From Gymnogyps californianus (lineage: Eukaryota > Chordata > Aves > Accipitriformes > Cathartidae), in the NCBI RefSeq assembly GCF_018139145.2, contig NC_059478.1, forward strand, positions 11,763,001-11,827,000: 64,000 nucleotides of DNA, read 5' to 3'. Every line of letters begins with the position of its first letter. Position 1 is the first letter of the stretch. The position numbers and the translations under genes are program-made. The notes below the pieces were generated by a model. The model was not told the origin of the DNA, ran no database searches, and saw only the letters and a program-made list of their open reading frames with translations. This document shows positions 62,301 through 64,000 of this stretch, in pieces.

Positions 62301-64000
62301 AAAAAATACTCATCGTATCTGTTTAACCAGACTTGTAAATTAATTTTTTTCCTGTAATAAATAGGAAGATACGCTCACATGGCATGTTTTGCTTTTAAAG
62401 CATTTCATACACATTGCAAGCCAATAATATTCATAGCATTGCTGGGAGGTAGCTTGGTACAGTTTGCTCACTTTACAAGTATAATTACAAGCATAAAAAA
62501 GAGGAAGAGAAACCCGATTTCTGGAAGTTTATTGTGCACAAATCTATATGATTTTACCTGCTGCATGTACCATAGACAAAATGAGTATTTATGACTGTCG
62601 CTTATTAACTGGGTGAACAAATGTCTGATTTATACACTCCAGCATAGTAAATAAAGCATACAAAATGCACATGCAGTAGTTTGATAAGAATTTGGAAAAT
62701 CAAGCCTTCCCTCTACAGCCTGCCATCCTTGCTAAGAGGGGCTCTAGAGGGGGGCACAGTACTGCACAGGCCAAGTGATAATTCAGGGTTCCTGGCTGTA
62801 AGGCTCAATCACTGCACGGTTTGCCACATCAATGTTATTTTCAGACCGTCTCTCTAGCTCTCATCCTGGCCAGGAGAAGCCTGAAAAGCAGCTCAGTTTG
62901 AGCATGAACTAACCTGTCTGCCACTTTATCATCAAAGTCTAACCATCATGACAAAGTATATAAAAAAGCATATGCTGCTTTACAGCCCTCTGCAAATTTA
63001 AAGAGAAAAAACTCCCGCTGACTTCAAGAGGCTTCAGATCTAGCCCACAGTGGAATAACTTCTCTCTATTTTTCAAGAGACTGGAAATATCAAATATCAT
63101 CTGATTATTCAGGCTTGAGTCTGATCTCACAAAGTGTATGCAGACTTAATCTATTGGGCTACAGCTGCAAAGGCTGCCGGTGGCACTGCAGTGCAAGGAG
63201 AAGCCACACTACGCTCAGGCTGCTGTAAATGCAGCACGGCATCACCCAGGGAGCCGGCGTGCCCCTGCGTTTCCTCTGGTGGGTGTGAAAGCAGAACCTG
63301 ACCCACTCACAACTGAGCTGAAAAATCACCCAGTCGTCTATGCAACTGCCCACCTTTATAATAACTATTTACAGCAAAACACTTGACAGCCATTTGACAT
63401 GCTGTGAATAGGTATTGTACCTCGCAGCCTTAGAGGTGACCGCAATACTGTCTATGTATCACAATCCTGGGATATCAGTGTTTAACCATGCTGTAAAGCT
63501 CTTTACTGAGAAAGTAGTGTACGCTTTCAACCAAATGGCTACAACCTGGAGCTAGTCTCCAGCCTGAGGACTGGGGCAATAAAATGGTTTTGTCTGACAA
63601 ACCACCACCAGAGATTTGCTGATGCTGTTACTCAGAGTGTAGAATCCCAGGCACATTCAGAAGCCTCCTTTAAGGAATTAATGCTTGCTTGTTTTGCCAT
63701 CCAAAGAGTGTTTACAGAAGCCAAAACAACCATGCTGGCTGTCCACTGTGCAAAGAGGTGATGACATCAAGAAGACAGGTCACAAGTCTGAGTTTATAGT
63801 CATTACACTTACGTTGGTATGGCTTTTCATCCACTCAGTATGATCTTATGACCCCACAATTTTACAACCTTCCACTCTCTGGGCTTCATAGCACCTCTCC
63901 ACTCTAGGTTAATCATTTCTCTGCCATTATCTGCCAGGAGTTCTTATCTCTTTTGCTGTCACTTTATAACAGGGTCCTCTTATCAAGCTGTACAAAATCA

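Larger units (their letters stand above)
58910..64000. other. Gene-free AT-rich unique sequence
   Basis: Holds the poly(G) tract at 59166, the pyrimidine tract at 59284 and a short (AT)n at 60262-60275. Overlapping frames of 60-95 codons at 60.7-61.4 kb and 61.8-62.1 kb lie on both strands and show no domain. Confidence 0.65.

Noticed and set aside
1..64000. CRISPR arrays, operons, integrons, phage or other prokaryotic systems
   Set aside because: No regularly spaced repeats, no dense same-strand coding and no ribosome-binding-site-linked frames; CR1 elements mark the sequence as vertebrate nuclear DNA.

Overview
This window looks like 64 kb of bird nuclear DNA from a gene-poor, AT-rich region. 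The best evidence is two fragments of CR1, the main LINE of bird genomes. One is a 5'-truncated copy of only the 3' tail at 8419-8476, on the + strand and ending in the diagnostic repeated ATTCTATG-type octamer. The other is a longer, diverged copy at 39835-40286, on the - strand. The low interspersed-repeat content also fits a bird. The wording of the short CR1 tail recalls non-galliform (Neoaves-type) copies, but that is an impression from memory and not a classification.

No protein-coding gene can be annotated with confidence. Reading frames are short; the longest is 196 codons, in a GC-rich island. None gives a product I recognise, and no rRNA, tRNA, CRISPR array or bacterial-type operon is present. 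The window is probably intergenic or lies inside a very large intron. The weaker candidates are single-exon-like pieces: a 102-nt frame-preserving internal exon (16021-16122), a short 5'-exon-like ORF with a signal-peptide-like start in a CpG-dense patch (21558-21740), an exon-like block ending near a polyadenylation signal (58796-58900), two 3' splice-site-like sites with short open tails (9504-9562 and 12050-12139), and the 25739-26329 ORF followed by AATAAA signals. These pieces do not join into one gene model. They may be exons of separate long noncoding or coding transcripts, or chance.

Layout. 1-5.7 kb: featureless AT-rich unique sequence. 5.7-6.5 kb: a motif-dense stretch with two RFX X-box-like palindromes, a candidate regulatory element. 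8.4 kb: CR1 tail. 10.4-10.7 kb: homeodomain, forkhead and GATA-type motif cluster, a second candidate enhancer. 12-16 kb: splice-site-like sequences and the 102-nt exon candidate. 21.1-21.7 kb: GC- and CpG-richer patch with degenerate telomere-like repeats. 25.7-26.5 kb: GC-rich island with the longest ORF. 31-59 kb: AT-rich sequence with recurrent poly(G)/poly(C) tracts, several small perfect hairpins, the long CR1 copy, and an LTR-like GC-rich block at about 57.26-57.74 kb. 59-64 kb: unique AT-rich sequence.

No new biological system is evident. The items most worth checking are the exon candidates and the two putative enhancers, by avian RNA-seq and multi-bird alignment.
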